From Thermohalobaculum sp963700775 (GTDB lineage Bacteria > Pseudomonadota > Alphaproteobacteria > Rhodobacterales > Rhodobacteraceae): a stretch of DNA of 64,000 bases. Shown here piece by piece: positions 44,163 to 54,503 of this stretch (its first letter is position 1; each line of letters opens with the position of its first letter). The translations under genes were made by a program, and so were the position numbers. Under the pieces are notes generated by a model that was not told the origin of the DNA, did no database searches, and saw only the letters and a program-made list of their open reading frames with translations. The stretch spans positions 496,001-560,000 of the forward strand of contig CAVOYU010000001.1 of the NCBI GenBank assembly GCA_963700775.1. The letters run 5' to 3'.

Positions 44163-45062
44163 CTATTCCGGCAACGCCATGACAGAGTAGAAGAAGACCA
44201 CCTCGGGCCCAACCTTGCCGAAATGCTTGGAGAAGACCTGGTAGATCGCGCCGGAGCGGTAGATGTAGCTCAGCGCCCGGTCGATTGCGAGCCGCAGGGC
44301 CTCGTCGTCGCGCGGCATCGCCAGGGCATAAGGCTCCGAGGTGAAGGTGTTGCGGGAGATCAGCAGCTCCTCGGCCTTGTCCGAGGCGTGGCGCTGGGCG
44401 ATCAGGATCGCCTTGTCGCCGAAATAGGCGTCGAGCTCGCCGGCGGCGACGGCCGCCAGGCCCGCCGCATGGTCCTCGACTGGCACGACGGTCACGCCCT
44501 CGATCTTCGGCAGCGGTCCCCCGATCAGCCAGTCCTCGGCGGTGGTGCCGGCGCGCACGCCGAGCTTGCGGCCCTTGAACGCCTCGGCGATGGCGGCATG
44601 GGACATCGCCGCCGGGCCGCCCTTGACCAGGATTTCCTTCAGGAGGTCGGGCGCGTTCGCCGCGACCACGGCGCTGACGCCGGTCGAGAAGATCGGGATC
44701 GAGAACGACATCACCGCGCGCCGCGTCAGCGTGGCCGTGGTGGCGCCGCAGAGCACGTCGATCTCGCCGGCCGCGAGTTTCTCGAACCGGTCCTCGGCGG
44801 TCACCTCGACGAACTTGCCAGTCATGTTCTCGATCTTCGAGGTCGTCATGATCGCCCCCGCGATCAGCCCGCAGAGGTCGACCGAGAAGCCCTGGGGCTG
44901 GCCGTCGACGACGGAAGCGAAGGGGGGCGCGTCGGAGCGGATGCCGAGGCGGATGTTTTTCTCGTTCACGATCCGGTCCATGGTCTCCCCGGCCAGCGCC
45001 GGGCCGGAGGCCAGCGCGAGCGCGATGGCGGGGACCAGGGCACGGATCAAGCGAATTCTCAT
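44163..45062 (-). CDS. Amino-acid ABC transporter substrate-binding protein, orphan
   Basis: A 299-residue SBP_bac_3 protein with a Sec signal (MRIRLIRALVPAIALALASG, cleavage after ALA). Mature features: IRLGIRSDAPPFASVVDGQP, GFSVDLCGLIA, VEVTAEDRFEKLAAGEIDVL and KLGVRAGTTAEDWL. It is a PAO-type glutamate/aspartate-like receptor. No permease or ATPase genes adjoin, so it is an orphan receptor or serves a transporter elsewhere. Confidence 0.88.
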   Translation of the reverse strand: MRIRLIRALVPAIALALASGPALAGETMDRIVNEKNIRLGIRSDAPPFASVVDGQPQGFSVDLCGLIAGAIMTTSKIENMTGKFVEVTAEDRFEKLAAGEIDVLCGATTATLTRRAVMSFSIPIFSTGVSAVVAANAPDLLKEILVKGGPAAMSHAAIAEAFKGRKLGVRAGTTAEDWLIGGPLPKIEGVTVVPVEDHAAGLAAVAAGELDAYFGDKAILIAQRHASDKAEELLISRNTFTSEPYALAMPRDDEALRLAIDRALSYIYRSGAIYQVFSKHFGKVGPEVVFFYSVMALPE

Positions 45063-45316
45063 GGGGTTCCTCCGGGGAATGGCTTACGTTGGTCGGCCGG
45101 GCAGGTGCCTAGCGGACGTCGCGCGCACCCTTGCAGGAAGCGGTGCGGCGCGCAAGCGGTGAGGGCAAGCGGGAAGGTGCGAGCTGCGCACATTGGTCGC
45201 CGCGCAGGGCTTGTCGGATTTCACGCATGTACAACAGCCAAGGGCACAGAGCCGACCGGCAATGATAGCGACCCCGGAAAAGACCACCCGGCGGATACGC
45301 CGCTCCCCCGCCGGGC

Positions 45317-46711
45317 TCACCCGACATGCCCCTCCTTCTTCGCCCAGGCATAGGTCTCGTCGAGGCACCGCTCCATCGGGGCGAACATCTCCTCGATCTG
45401 GTCCCCGGTGATGATCATCGGCGGGCAGATGCCCAGCACGTCGCCCATGTTGCGCAGGATCACCCCGTGCTTCAGGAGCTCGGCATTGAGCCTGCCGCCG
45501 ACCTTGCCGAATTCCTTGAAGGGCGCCGCCTTGGCCTTGTCCGGCGAGAGCTCCAGCGCGCCCATCAGGCCGACGCCGCGGGCCTCGCCGACCAGCGGGT
45601 GGTCCGCAAAGCTGCGGATCTTCGCCTGCAGCAGCGGGGCCATCTTGCGCACATGGCTCAGGATGTCTCGCTTCTGGTAGATCTCCAGCGCCTTGACGCC
45701 GACCGCGCAGCCGAGCGGGTGGCCGCCATAGGTGTGTCCGTGGCCGAGCGAGGGATTGCGGCCCGATTCCGCCTCGATGGCGTCGGCCATCTCGGCATTG
45801 ATCGCCACCGCGCTCAGCGGCACGTAGCCGCCGGTAAGCTGCTTGGCCATCGAGACCGAGGTCGCCTGCATCCCCAGCGTCTCGGCGCCGAACCAGTTGC
45901 CGGTGCGGCCGAAACCGCAGATCACCTCGTCGTCGACGAACAGCACGTCGTACTTGCGCAGCACCGCGCCCATCGCCTCGAAATAGCCCTTGGGCGGCAC
46001 GATCACGCCGCCGGCGCCCATCACCGGCTCGGCGATGAAGGCGGCCACCGTCTCAGGGCCTTCCGCCAGGATCAGCGCCTCGAGATCGGCGGCGCAGCGC
46101 TTCGCGAACTCCTCCTCGGTCTCGCCGGGCTGCCCCTCGCGCCAGTAGTGCGGCGTGGTGGTGTGACGCACGAAGTCGAAGGGCAGGTTGAAGTGCTTGT
46201 GGTTCAGCGGCAGCCCGGTCAGCGAGGCGGTGACCAGCGTCACCCCGTGATAGGCGCGTTTGCGCGAGATGATCTTCTTCTTCTCCGGCTTGCCGAGGCC
46301 GTTCATCATGTACCAGATCAGCTTCACCTGGGTGTCGTTTGCCTCGGAGCCGCTTGAGCAGTAGTGCACCCGCGCCATCGGAACCGGGTAGAGTTCCTTG
46401 ATCTTCTCGGCGAGCTCGATCGCCGGCTCGTGGGTGCGCCCGCCGAACAGGTGGTAGTAGGGCAGCTTGTGAAGCTGCTCGGTGGCGGCGTCGATCAGCT
46501 CCTGGTCGCCGAAGCCGAGGCCGCAGCACCAGAGCCCGGCCAGCCCCTCGATGTATTTCCGGCCCTGGTCGTCATAGACATAGACCCCCTCGCCGCGCTC
46601 GATCAGGTGGGCGCCGACCTGCCGGTGGGTCACCGCGTTGGTGTAGGGGTGCAGCAGCGCCTCGATATCGCGCATCTGCGCGTTCGAGAGGGGGGCGCGG
46701 TCGTGGGCCAT
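45317..46711 (-). CDS. Aspartate aminotransferase family protein, class III
   Basis: A 464-residue class III PLP aminotransferase. YCSSGSEANDTQVKLIWY binds the cofactor phosphate, FVDDEVICGFGRTGNWFG holds the pyridine Asp, and K290 in SMAKQLTGGYVPLSA is the Schiff-base Lys. It resembles omega-amino-acid:pyruvate or putrescine/GABA transaminases. ATG 46711 starts MAHDRAPLSNAQMRDIEALL. Transcribed alone, between the SBP gene and a convergent hypothetical. Confidence 0.9.
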   Translation of the reverse strand: MAHDRAPLSNAQMRDIEALLHPYTNAVTHRQVGAHLIERGEGVYVYDDQGRKYIEGLAGLWCCGLGFGDQELIDAATEQLHKLPYYHLFGGRTHEPAIELAEKIKELYPVPMARVHYCSSGSEANDTQVKLIWYMMNGLGKPEKKKIISRKRAYHGVTLVTASLTGLPLNHKHFNLPFDFVRHTTTPHYWREGQPGETEEEFAKRCAADLEALILAEGPETVAAFIAEPVMGAGGVIVPPKGYFEAMGAVLRKYDVLFVDDEVICGFGRTGNWFGAETLGMQATSVSMAKQLTGGYVPLSAVAINAEMADAIEAESGRNPSLGHGHTYGGHPLGCAVGVKALEIYQKRDILSHVRKMAPLLQAKIRSFADHPLVGEARGVGLMGALELSPDKAKAAPFKEFGKVGGRLNAELLKHGVILRNMGDVLGICPPMIITGDQIEEMFAPMERCLDETYAWAKKEGHVG

Positions 46712-46876
46712 GGGGTGAAGTCCTCCGTCCAGGGAACCTGACCCAAGACCTAGCGCGAAGCCGATCCGCGCGCCAGCGGGTGCCGGAGAGATTTCATCCG
46801 CGATGGGCTGGCCGGCTCGTGGCCAGCGGAAAGGGTCCACCCGCTTGCCATCGGACAGTACGAACGGAACGCGACG

Positions 46877-47197
46877 GTGACAGCCACCGGCGCCGAGACC
46901 GGACGGCCGGGAGAACGGACGGTTACCAGAATTCACAATGAGGGATTCGAGGCCGACGGAACCGAGGTCTATCCTTCGGTCGAGCTGACGATCTCGTTCG
47001 AGCGAGACGTTCGGGTTCTCGAAAAGATCATGGATGCCGTTCGATACGCGCACCAGTACGAGGAACCGACCATCCATGTTCGGGAAGAGTGGGCAAGCCG
47101 CGCTGCCTACAACCCGGACAACGACAATCCGAACCGTTGGTGGAACGACGGCCGTGGCACGCCCGCCATGGTGACATTCGGGGAGCGCGCGAAATAG
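46877..47197 (+). CDS. Hypothetical protein
   Basis: A 106-residue protein from GTG 46877. The conserved-looking core is VYPSVELTISFERDVRVLEK, DAVRYAHQYEEPTIHVREEW and NPDNDNPNRWWND. No signal peptide or membrane segment. Codon and base use is less GC-rich than its neighbours. No family recognised; the well-formed core and the Asn-rich RWWN motif argue for a real gene. It is convergent with groEL, sharing the terminator. Confidence 0.5.
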   Translation: MTATGAETGRPGERTVTRIHNEGFEADGTEVYPSVELTISFERDVRVLEKIMDAVRYAHQYEEPTIHVREEWASRAAYNPDNDNPNRWWNDGRGTPAMVTFGERAK

Positions 47198-47268
47198 GGC
47201 GGTCGGCTGAGGCCGTTTTCGTTCCGCCCCGGCTACGCGCCGCGCTGCCCCGGCGTCTACCCCAAACG

Positions 47269-47294
47269 AAAAGGGCGCCCCGCGGGGCGCCCTT
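47269..47294 (-). terminator. groEL terminator
   Basis: Perfect stem AAGGGCGCCCC / GGGGCGCCCTT (47271-47281 with 47284-47294), followed on the minus strand by TTCGTTT. It lies 27 bases after the groEL stop and between convergent genes, so it may serve both. Confidence 0.75.
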
Positions 47295-47320
47295 CGCTGT
47301 TTCCGGACCGGATCGGCCGA

Positions 47321-48964
<1,644 letters not shown>

Positions 48965-49050
48965 GTGAGGTTGCTCCTGAATTCAGGGTTCAGCAGGGAT
49001 CCGGATCCCGGGATCCGGACACTTTCGATTCCTTGGCCTGGGAGGCGGGC

Positions 49051-49377
49051 TCAGGCCGCCTTCTTGGCCTTCTTGCCGGAAGCGGCCGTGGCCACGATCA
49101 CGCCGAGGATGTCGCTCTCCTTCATGATGAGCAGCTCCTCGCCGTCGATCTTGACCTCGGTGCCCGACCACTTGCCGAACAGGATGCGGTCGCCGGCCTT
49201 GACGGCCATCGGGATCAGCTCGCCCGATTCCTTGCGGGCGCCCTCGCCCACGGCAACGACCTCGCCCTCCTGGGGCTTCTCCTTGGCGGAGTCGGGGATG
49301 ATCAGGCCGCCGGCAGTCTTCTCCTCGCCTTCGATGCGACGGACCAGCACGCGGTCATGGAGGGGTGTGAAGTTCAT
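49051..49377 (-). CDS. groES: Co-chaperonin GroES
   Basis: A 108-residue GroES: FTPLHDRVLVRRIEGEEKTA, the mobile loop TAGGLIIPDSAKEKPQ and ESDILGVI. The C-terminus carries a short Lys-rich extension (SGKKAKKAA). ATG 49377 with GGGAGCGCTTCC upstream; a longer frame upstream would run through the CIRCE leader and is rejected. Confidence 0.96.
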   Translation of the reverse strand: MNFTPLHDRVLVRRIEGEEKTAGGLIIPDSAKEKPQEGEVVAVGEGARKESGELIPMAVKAGDRILFGKWSGTEVKIDGEELLIMKESDILGVIVATAASGKKAKKAA

Positions 49378-49457
49378 GGAAGCGCTCCCTTGTATCGCGG
49401 TTTCCAGTTCAGTGTCCTGTGGAGGCCTGCCCCTAGCCGGAACGCATTCCGTGCGCG

Positions 49458-49484
49458 TTAGCACTCGCCTCCCCTGAGTGCTAA
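49458..49484. promoter_or_regulatory. CIRCE operator of groESL
   Basis: Perfect TTAGCACTC-N9-GAGTGCTAA, the HrcA-binding element, in the groES leader about 80 bases before its start codon. Expect repression by HrcA, relieved by heat shock. Confidence 0.97.
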
Positions 49485-49500
49485 CAATGGAGGCAGCGCG

Positions 49501-49529
49501 GATGTAATCAGACGCCTTCCCGGTGTCAA
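49501..49529 (-). promoter_or_regulatory. groESL promoter
   Basis: On the minus strand TTGACA (49529-49524), a 17-base spacer and TACATC (49506-49501), just upstream of the CIRCE element. A sigma-70 type promoter. Confidence 0.7.
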
Positions 49530-49597
49530 GAGGCGGTATCGAAACCGGCCCGTACCGGATAGACTGCGCGCACCGCCGTCAGCGCGAGGAGGAGTGG

Positions 49598-50596
49598 ATG
49601 CGCCGGATTGCCTGGGCCCTGCTGGCCCTCCTGATGACGCATGCGCCGGCACGGGCGGAATGCGCCGGCAGCGATCTGCTGGCGAGAATGCTGGAGAGCG
49701 ATCCGGCCGCCCATGCGGAGCTGTTCCGCGCAGCCCACGCCATGCCGAACCCGCAGGGCAAGTTCTGGCGGGTCAGCAGCGCGGGAGCGCCGCCGTCCTA
49801 CCTCTACGGGACCTTCCACGACACCGGCGTCGCCCGCGACCCGCTGGACCCCACGGTGGCCGCGGCGCTGGATGCGGCCCGGCTGATGATGGTCGAGATG
49901 ACGGCGGCGGAGGAATCCCGGATGCAGGCCCGGATGGCCAGCGATCCGTCCTTCGTCGTCGCCCCGGAGCAGAGCGCGCTGTTCGCCAGCCTGACACCCG
50001 AGGAGCGGACGGCGACCGAGACCTGGCTGGCCGGGCGCGGGATTCCGCCCGAACTGGCCGGTCGCCTCAGGCCCTGGATGCTGTTCTCGATGCTGAGCGT
50101 CCCCGACTGCATGTTCCGCGATGCCGTCGCAGGCGCGCCGATCCTGGATTCGATGCTGCGCGAACGGGCGACGATGGCCGGCACGCCGGTGGCGGGGCTT
50201 GAGACCTACGAGGACGCTCTCGACGCCATCGAAGCCATACCGCCGGAGCTTCGCACCGACATGCTGATCGGGATGCTGAAGGAGCGCGCGCAGGAGGAGG
50301 ACGTCCGGGCAACGGTCGCCCGGCTCTACCGGGAGGGCGAGATCGCGGCGATCTGGGAATTCAGCAGCCGGGAATCGGCCGAGACCATGGGCGCCGCCCA
50401 CAGCGCCGAGATGTTCGCGGCGATCGAGGCCGGGCTGATCGCCGAGCGCAACCGCGACTGGATGGCCGCCCTGGTGCCCGAACTCGCCAAGGGTGGCGTC
50501 TTCGTCGCATTCGGCGCACTGCACCTGCCGGGTGACACCGGGATTGTCGAGCTGTTGCGGGCGCGGGAATTCGAGGTGACCCGGCTCGACGGCTGA
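49598..50596 (+). CDS. TraB/GumN family protein, secreted
   Basis: A 332-residue protein with a Sec signal (MRRIAWALLALLMTHAPARA, cleavage after ARA at 20). TraB/GumN motifs: YLYGTFHDTGV (about 67-77) and, at the end, GGVFVAFGALHLPGDTGIVE with LLRAREFEVTRL. The family has a tiki-like protease fold with His/Glu metal ligands; the GTFH and GALHLPGD motifs are the likely metal site. Periplasmic; function unknown. ATG 49598 with GAGGAGGAG. Divergent from groES. Confidence 0.87.
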   Translation: MRRIAWALLALLMTHAPARAECAGSDLLARMLESDPAAHAELFRAAHAMPNPQGKFWRVSSAGAPPSYLYGTFHDTGVARDPLDPTVAAALDAARLMMVEMTAAEESRMQARMASDPSFVVAPEQSALFASLTPEERTATETWLAGRGIPPELAGRLRPWMLFSMLSVPDCMFRDAVAGAPILDSMLRERATMAGTPVAGLETYEDALDAIEAIPPELRTDMLIGMLKERAQEEDVRATVARLYREGEIAAIWEFSSRESAETMGAAHSAEMFAAIEAGLIAERNRDWMAALVPELAKGGVFVAFGALHLPGDTGIVELLRAREFEVTRLDG

Positions 50597-50686
50597 ATGC
50601 CGCCGGGACCGCCAGCCCGACGCGTTGACCCGGCGGTCCGGCCGCGCTATCCGGGCCAACGGAAGCCCGAGCGAGGAGCGTCACCA

Positions 50687-51547
50687 ATGACCCGCATTGT
50701 CCAGTCCCTCGCCGAGATCGGCGGGAGCTACGACGCGCTGCTCGTCGATCTCTGGGGCTGTTATCACAACGGCATCACCCCCTATCCGGCCGCGGTTGCC
50801 GCGTTGCGGGACTACCGCGCCCGCGGCGGAATCGTGGTGCTGCTGACCAATGCTCCGCGCCCGGCCGCCAGCGTCAAGGTCTTCCTAGACCGGATCGGGG
50901 CGCCGGAAGACAGCTATGACGGCATCATGTCATCGGGCGCCGCCTGCCGGAGGGCGATCGAATCCGGCGACCACGGACAGTCGTTCCACTATCTGGGCCC
51001 GGGGCGCGACCTGCACCTCCTGACCGAGTTCGGCCTCGAGGACACGCCGCTCGAACGGGCGGAGGCGATCCTCTGCACCGGGCTGCGCGACGACCGCACC
51101 GAGACCCCGGCGGACTATTTCGCCGAGATGGCGGACTGGCACGACCGCGGGCTGACCATGCTCTGCGCCAATCCCGACCTGATCGTCGACCGCGGCGAGG
51201 AGCGGCTCTATTGCGCCGGCGCGCTGGCGCTCGCCTACGAGCAGGCCGGAGGCAGGGTGGTCTGGTTCGGCAAGCCGCATCGGCCAACCTACGAACAGGC
51301 TTTCGCTCTGATCGCCGATCTGGCCGGCCGCGAAGTGCCGCGCGACCGGGTGCTGGCGATCGGCGACGGCATCCGGACCGACGTCAAGGGCGCGCTCGAT
51401 TTCGGCGTCGACGTCATGTTCGTTACCAGCGGCCTGTCCGCCGCCGAACTGCACAGCGACCCCGAGCATCCTGACCCGGCGAAGCTCGACGCCTATCTGG
51501 CCGAGCACGGGGTGGCGCCGCAGTTCGCGATCGGGCGGCTGCGGTAG
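50687..51547 (+). CDS. HAD-superfamily hydrolase, TIGR01459 type
   Basis: A 286-residue subclass IIA HAD protein: motif 1 YDALLVDLWGCYHNGITPYP (DxW instead of DxD, as in this type), motif 2 VVLLTNAPRP, motif 3/4 VWFGKPHRPTYEQ and LAIGDGIRTDVKGALDFG. It is conserved in alphaproteobacteria upstream of ribF. Probably a small-molecule phosphatase; the changed motif 1 could alter its activity. ATG 50687 with GCGAGGAGCG upstream. Confidence 0.87.
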   Translation: MTRIVQSLAEIGGSYDALLVDLWGCYHNGITPYPAAVAALRDYRARGGIVVLLTNAPRPAASVKVFLDRIGAPEDSYDGIMSSGAACRRAIESGDHGQSFHYLGPGRDLHLLTEFGLEDTPLERAEAILCTGLRDDRTETPADYFAEMADWHDRGLTMLCANPDLIVDRGEERLYCAGALALAYEQAGGRVVWFGKPHRPTYEQAFALIADLAGREVPRDRVLAIGDGIRTDVKGALDFGVDVMFVTSGLSAAELHSDPEHPDPAKLDAYLAEHGVAPQFAIGRLR

Positions 51548-51611
51548 AGCAGGTTTCCGAAAGAAACTTCGCGCCACCTTTTGGGTTTCGAAACGAAATT
51601 GCGCAATTTAG

Positions 51612-51640
51612 TTGCTCGGAGCGCCCGACTCAGCTAACAT
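51612..51640 (+). promoter_or_regulatory. Candidate promoter of the MaoC-ribF-plsC operon
   Basis: TTGCTC (51612-51617), a 17-base spacer and TAACAT (51635-51640) in a locally AT-rich gap, about 45 bases before the MaoC start codon. Confidence 0.45.
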
Positions 51641-51685
51641 GTTGCAATGCACAAACGCGTCATCATGCGGACATAGAGGCGGCTG

Positions 51686-52129
51686 ATGCTGGACAACATG
51701 CAACGGGGAACGATCTGCATCGAGGATCTCGCGGTCGGCATGTCGCGCGAGCTCACGAAGACGATCGAGGATTACGACATCCGGCTGTTCGCCGACATCT
51801 CGACCGACCGCAACCCGGTGCATCTGGACGAAGTCTATGCCCAGGAGACGATCTTCGGCGGCCGCATCGCCCACGGCATGCTGACCGCGGCGCTGATCTC
51901 GGCGGTGATCGGCGAGCAGCTTCCCGGCCACGGCTCGGTCTATCTCGGCCAGACGCTGAAGTTCCTCGCCCCGGTCCGCCCCGGCGACGACGTGACCGCA
52001 CGGGTCACGGTGCGCGAGATCGACCATGGCAAGCGCCGGGTGACCCTTGATTGCGTCTGCCTCGTGCGCGAAAAGGCGGTGCTCAAGGGTGAGGCGCTGG
52101 TGCTCGCGCCCTCGAAGAAGTTCGACTGA
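51686..52129 (+). CDS. MaoC family dehydratase
   Basis: A 147-residue hot-dog-fold hydratase. Catalytic D-x4-H in ADISTDRNPVHLDEVYAQ and GGRIAHGMLTAALISAVIG, the R-hydratase signature. It hydrates enoyl-CoA to (R)-3-hydroxyacyl-CoA or acts in polyhydroxyalkanoate/fatty acid metabolism. It leads a run with ribF and plsC. Confidence 0.9.
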   Translation: MLDNMQRGTICIEDLAVGMSRELTKTIEDYDIRLFADISTDRNPVHLDEVYAQETIFGGRIAHGMLTAALISAVIGEQLPGHGSVYLGQTLKFLAPVRPGDDVTARVTVREIDHGKRRVTLDCVCLVREKAVLKGEALVLAPSKKFD

Positions 52130-52159
52130 GGGGCGGCGCGCCCCGGCTGAGGGGCGGCG

Positions 52160-53110
52160 ATGCAGGTGATCGAGGGCTTCGAGGGGCTAGAGCCCGTCCA
52201 GCGCGGCGCCTCGGTGGCGCTCGGCAACTTCGACGGCGTTCATCGCGGCCACCAGGCGCTGATCGCCGAGGCGCGGCGCGCCGGTGACCGGATCGGAGCA
52301 CCGGCCGGCGTGATCACCTTCGAGCCCCATCCCCGCCGCTTCTTCCAGCCCGACGCGCCCCCCTTCCGGCTGACGCTCGCGCCCGAGAAGGCGCGCGTTC
52401 TCGGCGCGCATGGCATCGAGCGCATTCACCAACTCGCCTTTGACCGGGCGTTGGCCTCGATGACGGCGGAGGACTTCGTGACCGGGGTGCTCGCCCGGGG
52501 CCTCGGCATCCGCCACCTGGTCATCGGCGAGGATTTCCGCTTCGGCAAGGGGCGCAGCGGAGACGCAAGGCTGCTCCGCAACATGTCCGAGGCGCTGGGC
52601 TTCGGCGTTTCGATCCAGCACATCCTGAAGGGGTCCGGCGGCGAGTACTCCTCGACCGCCGTACGCGTTCATGTCGAGCAGGGCCATTGCGACGAGGCGG
52701 CCGCCCAGCTCGGCCGCTGGCACAGCGTCTGCGGGGCCGTGCAGCAGGGCGACCGGCGCGGGCGCGTGCTGGGGTTCCCGACCGCCAACCTTGATTTCGG
52801 CGAGCAGATCGTCCCGCTCTACGGTATCTATGCGGCGCGGGTCACCGTGCTCGATGGCCCTCACGCCGGCGTCCACGACGGCGTCGCCAGCATCGGCGAG
52901 CGGCCGACATTCGGCAGGAATGCGCCGAATTTCGAGGTCCATCTCTTCGACTTCGATGGCGATCTCTACGGCGCCGGGATCTCCGCCGGCCTGGTTGCGT
53001 GGCTGCGCGGCGAGGAGAAGTTCGACGGCGCCGAAGCTCTGGTCGCACAGATGCACCGCGACGCGGCGCGGGCGCGCGCGGTGCTTGCCCGCGCCAGGGC
53101 GCCGGGCTGA
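52160..53110 (+). CDS. ribF: Bifunctional riboflavin kinase/FAD synthetase
   Basis: A 316-residue bifunctional enzyme. N-terminal FMN adenylyltransferase: VALGNFDGVHRGHQALIAEA (20-39) and YSSTAVRVHVEQG. C-terminal flavokinase: GFPTANLDFGEQ with Glu in RPTFGRNAPNFEVHLFDFDG. Makes FMN and FAD from riboflavin. ATG 52160; a short GC linker follows the MaoC gene. Confidence 0.95.
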   Translation: MQVIEGFEGLEPVQRGASVALGNFDGVHRGHQALIAEARRAGDRIGAPAGVITFEPHPRRFFQPDAPPFRLTLAPEKARVLGAHGIERIHQLAFDRALASMTAEDFVTGVLARGLGIRHLVIGEDFRFGKGRSGDARLLRNMSEALGFGVSIQHILKGSGGEYSSTAVRVHVEQGHCDEAAAQLGRWHSVCGAVQQGDRRGRVLGFPTANLDFGEQIVPLYGIYAARVTVLDGPHAGVHDGVASIGERPTFGRNAPNFEVHLFDFDGDLYGAGISAGLVAWLRGEEKFDGAEALVAQMHRDAARARAVLARARAPG

Positions 53111-53115
53111 CCGGG

Positions 53116-53892
53116 ATGCGCTCCCTCCTGTTCAACGTCTTCTTCTACGGCTTCACCGGCGCGACGGCCCTCATCGCCTGGGGGGTGGCGAAGTTCGGTT
53201 CGCGCGCGCGGCTCCAGCGCCTGATCGGCTTCTGGGGCCGCACGGTGCGCGCGGCCGCCGCCCTGATCCTGAATTCGCGGGTCGAGGTGCGCGGCCTCGG
53301 CAACCTGCCCGACGGCGGCACCTGGCTCCTGGTCTGCAAGCACCAGAGCGAACTCGACGCGGTGATGCTGGCCTCGCTGATCCCCCATTCCGGCGCCGTC
53401 GCCATGCAGGAGCTGGAGAACTACCCCCTCTTCGGCCCGGTGCTGCGCCGCCTCGGCCTGGTGCTGGTCAGCGTCTCGGGCCCCCGCCAGAACATGACCG
53501 CCCAGGTCATCCAGGGCGCGCAGCGCATCTTCGCCGAGGGCCGTCCGCTGGTGATCTTCCCCGAGGCGACGCTGATGTCGCTTGGCGCGCGCGAGCGCTA
53601 CCGCAAGGGCATCGGCCACATCTACGCGACCTGCGACGTGCCGGTGATCCCGGTGGCCTCGTGCCTGGGCGTCATCTGGCCACGGCGCGAGTGGAAGAAG
53701 CACGCGCACCAGACAGCCGCCATCGAGGCGCTGGAGCCGATCCCGCCCGGCCTCGACATGGAAACCTTCATGGCCCTGATCGAGGAGCGCATCGAGACCG
53801 CTACCATGCGCCTGATCCGCGAGCACGCGACGGGCGGCATCCTCGCCGCCGCCGAAGACCGCCACGCCCGCGGCGTAGCGAACGAGGATTAG
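53116..53892 (+). CDS. plsC: 1-acyl-sn-glycerol-3-phosphate acyltransferase
   Basis: A 258-residue acyltransferase with an N-terminal membrane helix (SLLFNVFFYGFTGATALIAW). H76-x4-D81 in VCKHQSELDAV and FPEATLMSLGARERY (second motif region with Glu-Arg) are the catalytic and acceptor motifs. It makes phosphatidic acid at the inner membrane. Five bases after ribF. The LplT-like transporter downstream suggests lysophospholipid recycling. Confidence 0.92.
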   Translation: MRSLLFNVFFYGFTGATALIAWGVAKFGSRARLQRLIGFWGRTVRAAAALILNSRVEVRGLGNLPDGGTWLLVCKHQSELDAVMLASLIPHSGAVAMQELENYPLFGPVLRRLGLVLVSVSGPRQNMTAQVIQGAQRIFAEGRPLVIFPEATLMSLGARERYRKGIGHIYATCDVPVIPVASCLGVIWPRREWKKHAHQTAAIEALEPIPPGLDMETFMALIEERIETATMRLIREHATGGILAAAEDRHARGVANED

Positions 53893-54503
53893 CCCGGCGC
53901 TTCCTTGCGGAATTCTTCTGATAGTAGCCGAGAAGGCCCGAGACAGTAGAACGGTGACCCCATTCCACCGAGCATTGCTGGCGGATGGCCTGCGAAAATC
54001 AGGTCGACGCACCTCTCGTCGTCGGCCCGGCAGAGACGCGCATTCTTCGGACCGGTGTCCGAAGGCCGTACGAAGTTTGCCGGCCCACCCCAGCCGAAGC
54101 TTTAATCCGGCCAAGCGTCCGTGACTCTGGTCTTCGTTCCCTTGGCCCAGGGCTTTAACCTTAACCCAAGGGCCGCGATGCGGTCGAGCATCTCCGGGCT
54201 GGAGCCGATCGCGTTGCGGATGGGGTTTGCACCGTCCAGCTGTTCAGTCCCGGCGTGTGATGACGTGTCGGTGCGCGATCCGAGCAGCGATACAGCGATC
54301 GCGGGCTCCGATCGCCGAACTGAGCCGGGGTTTCCCACCACGATGAGATTGCCGCGCCGCGGACCAGGAACAGGACGCCTCGTACGGCGGAGATATCCAA
54401 AAGGCGGCAAGAACCGCACCCTGCCGGATCGATCCCGGGGCTTCCACCCTCGTCGTTTCCCTGTATAGAACCCCGGTCCACCGGTCCCGAACGCCGAGCG
54501 AAG
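53893..54503. other. Intergenic gap with a possible gene remnant
   Basis: About 610 bases between plsC and the LplT-like gene. Base composition is lower in GC than the flanks. On the minus strand, a frame ending at 54102 reads IAVSLLGSRTDTSSHAG, then GSSPEMLDRIAALGLRLKPW, which looks like the C-terminal part of a real protein without a supportable start. I recognise no family; it could be a remnant. No repeat or RNA gene seen. Confidence 0.35.

Noticed and set aside
54121..54468. Plus-strand frame of 115 codons in the plsC-LplT gap
   Set aside because: No family resemblance, no ribosome site, and it overlaps the better-looking minus-strand remnant.
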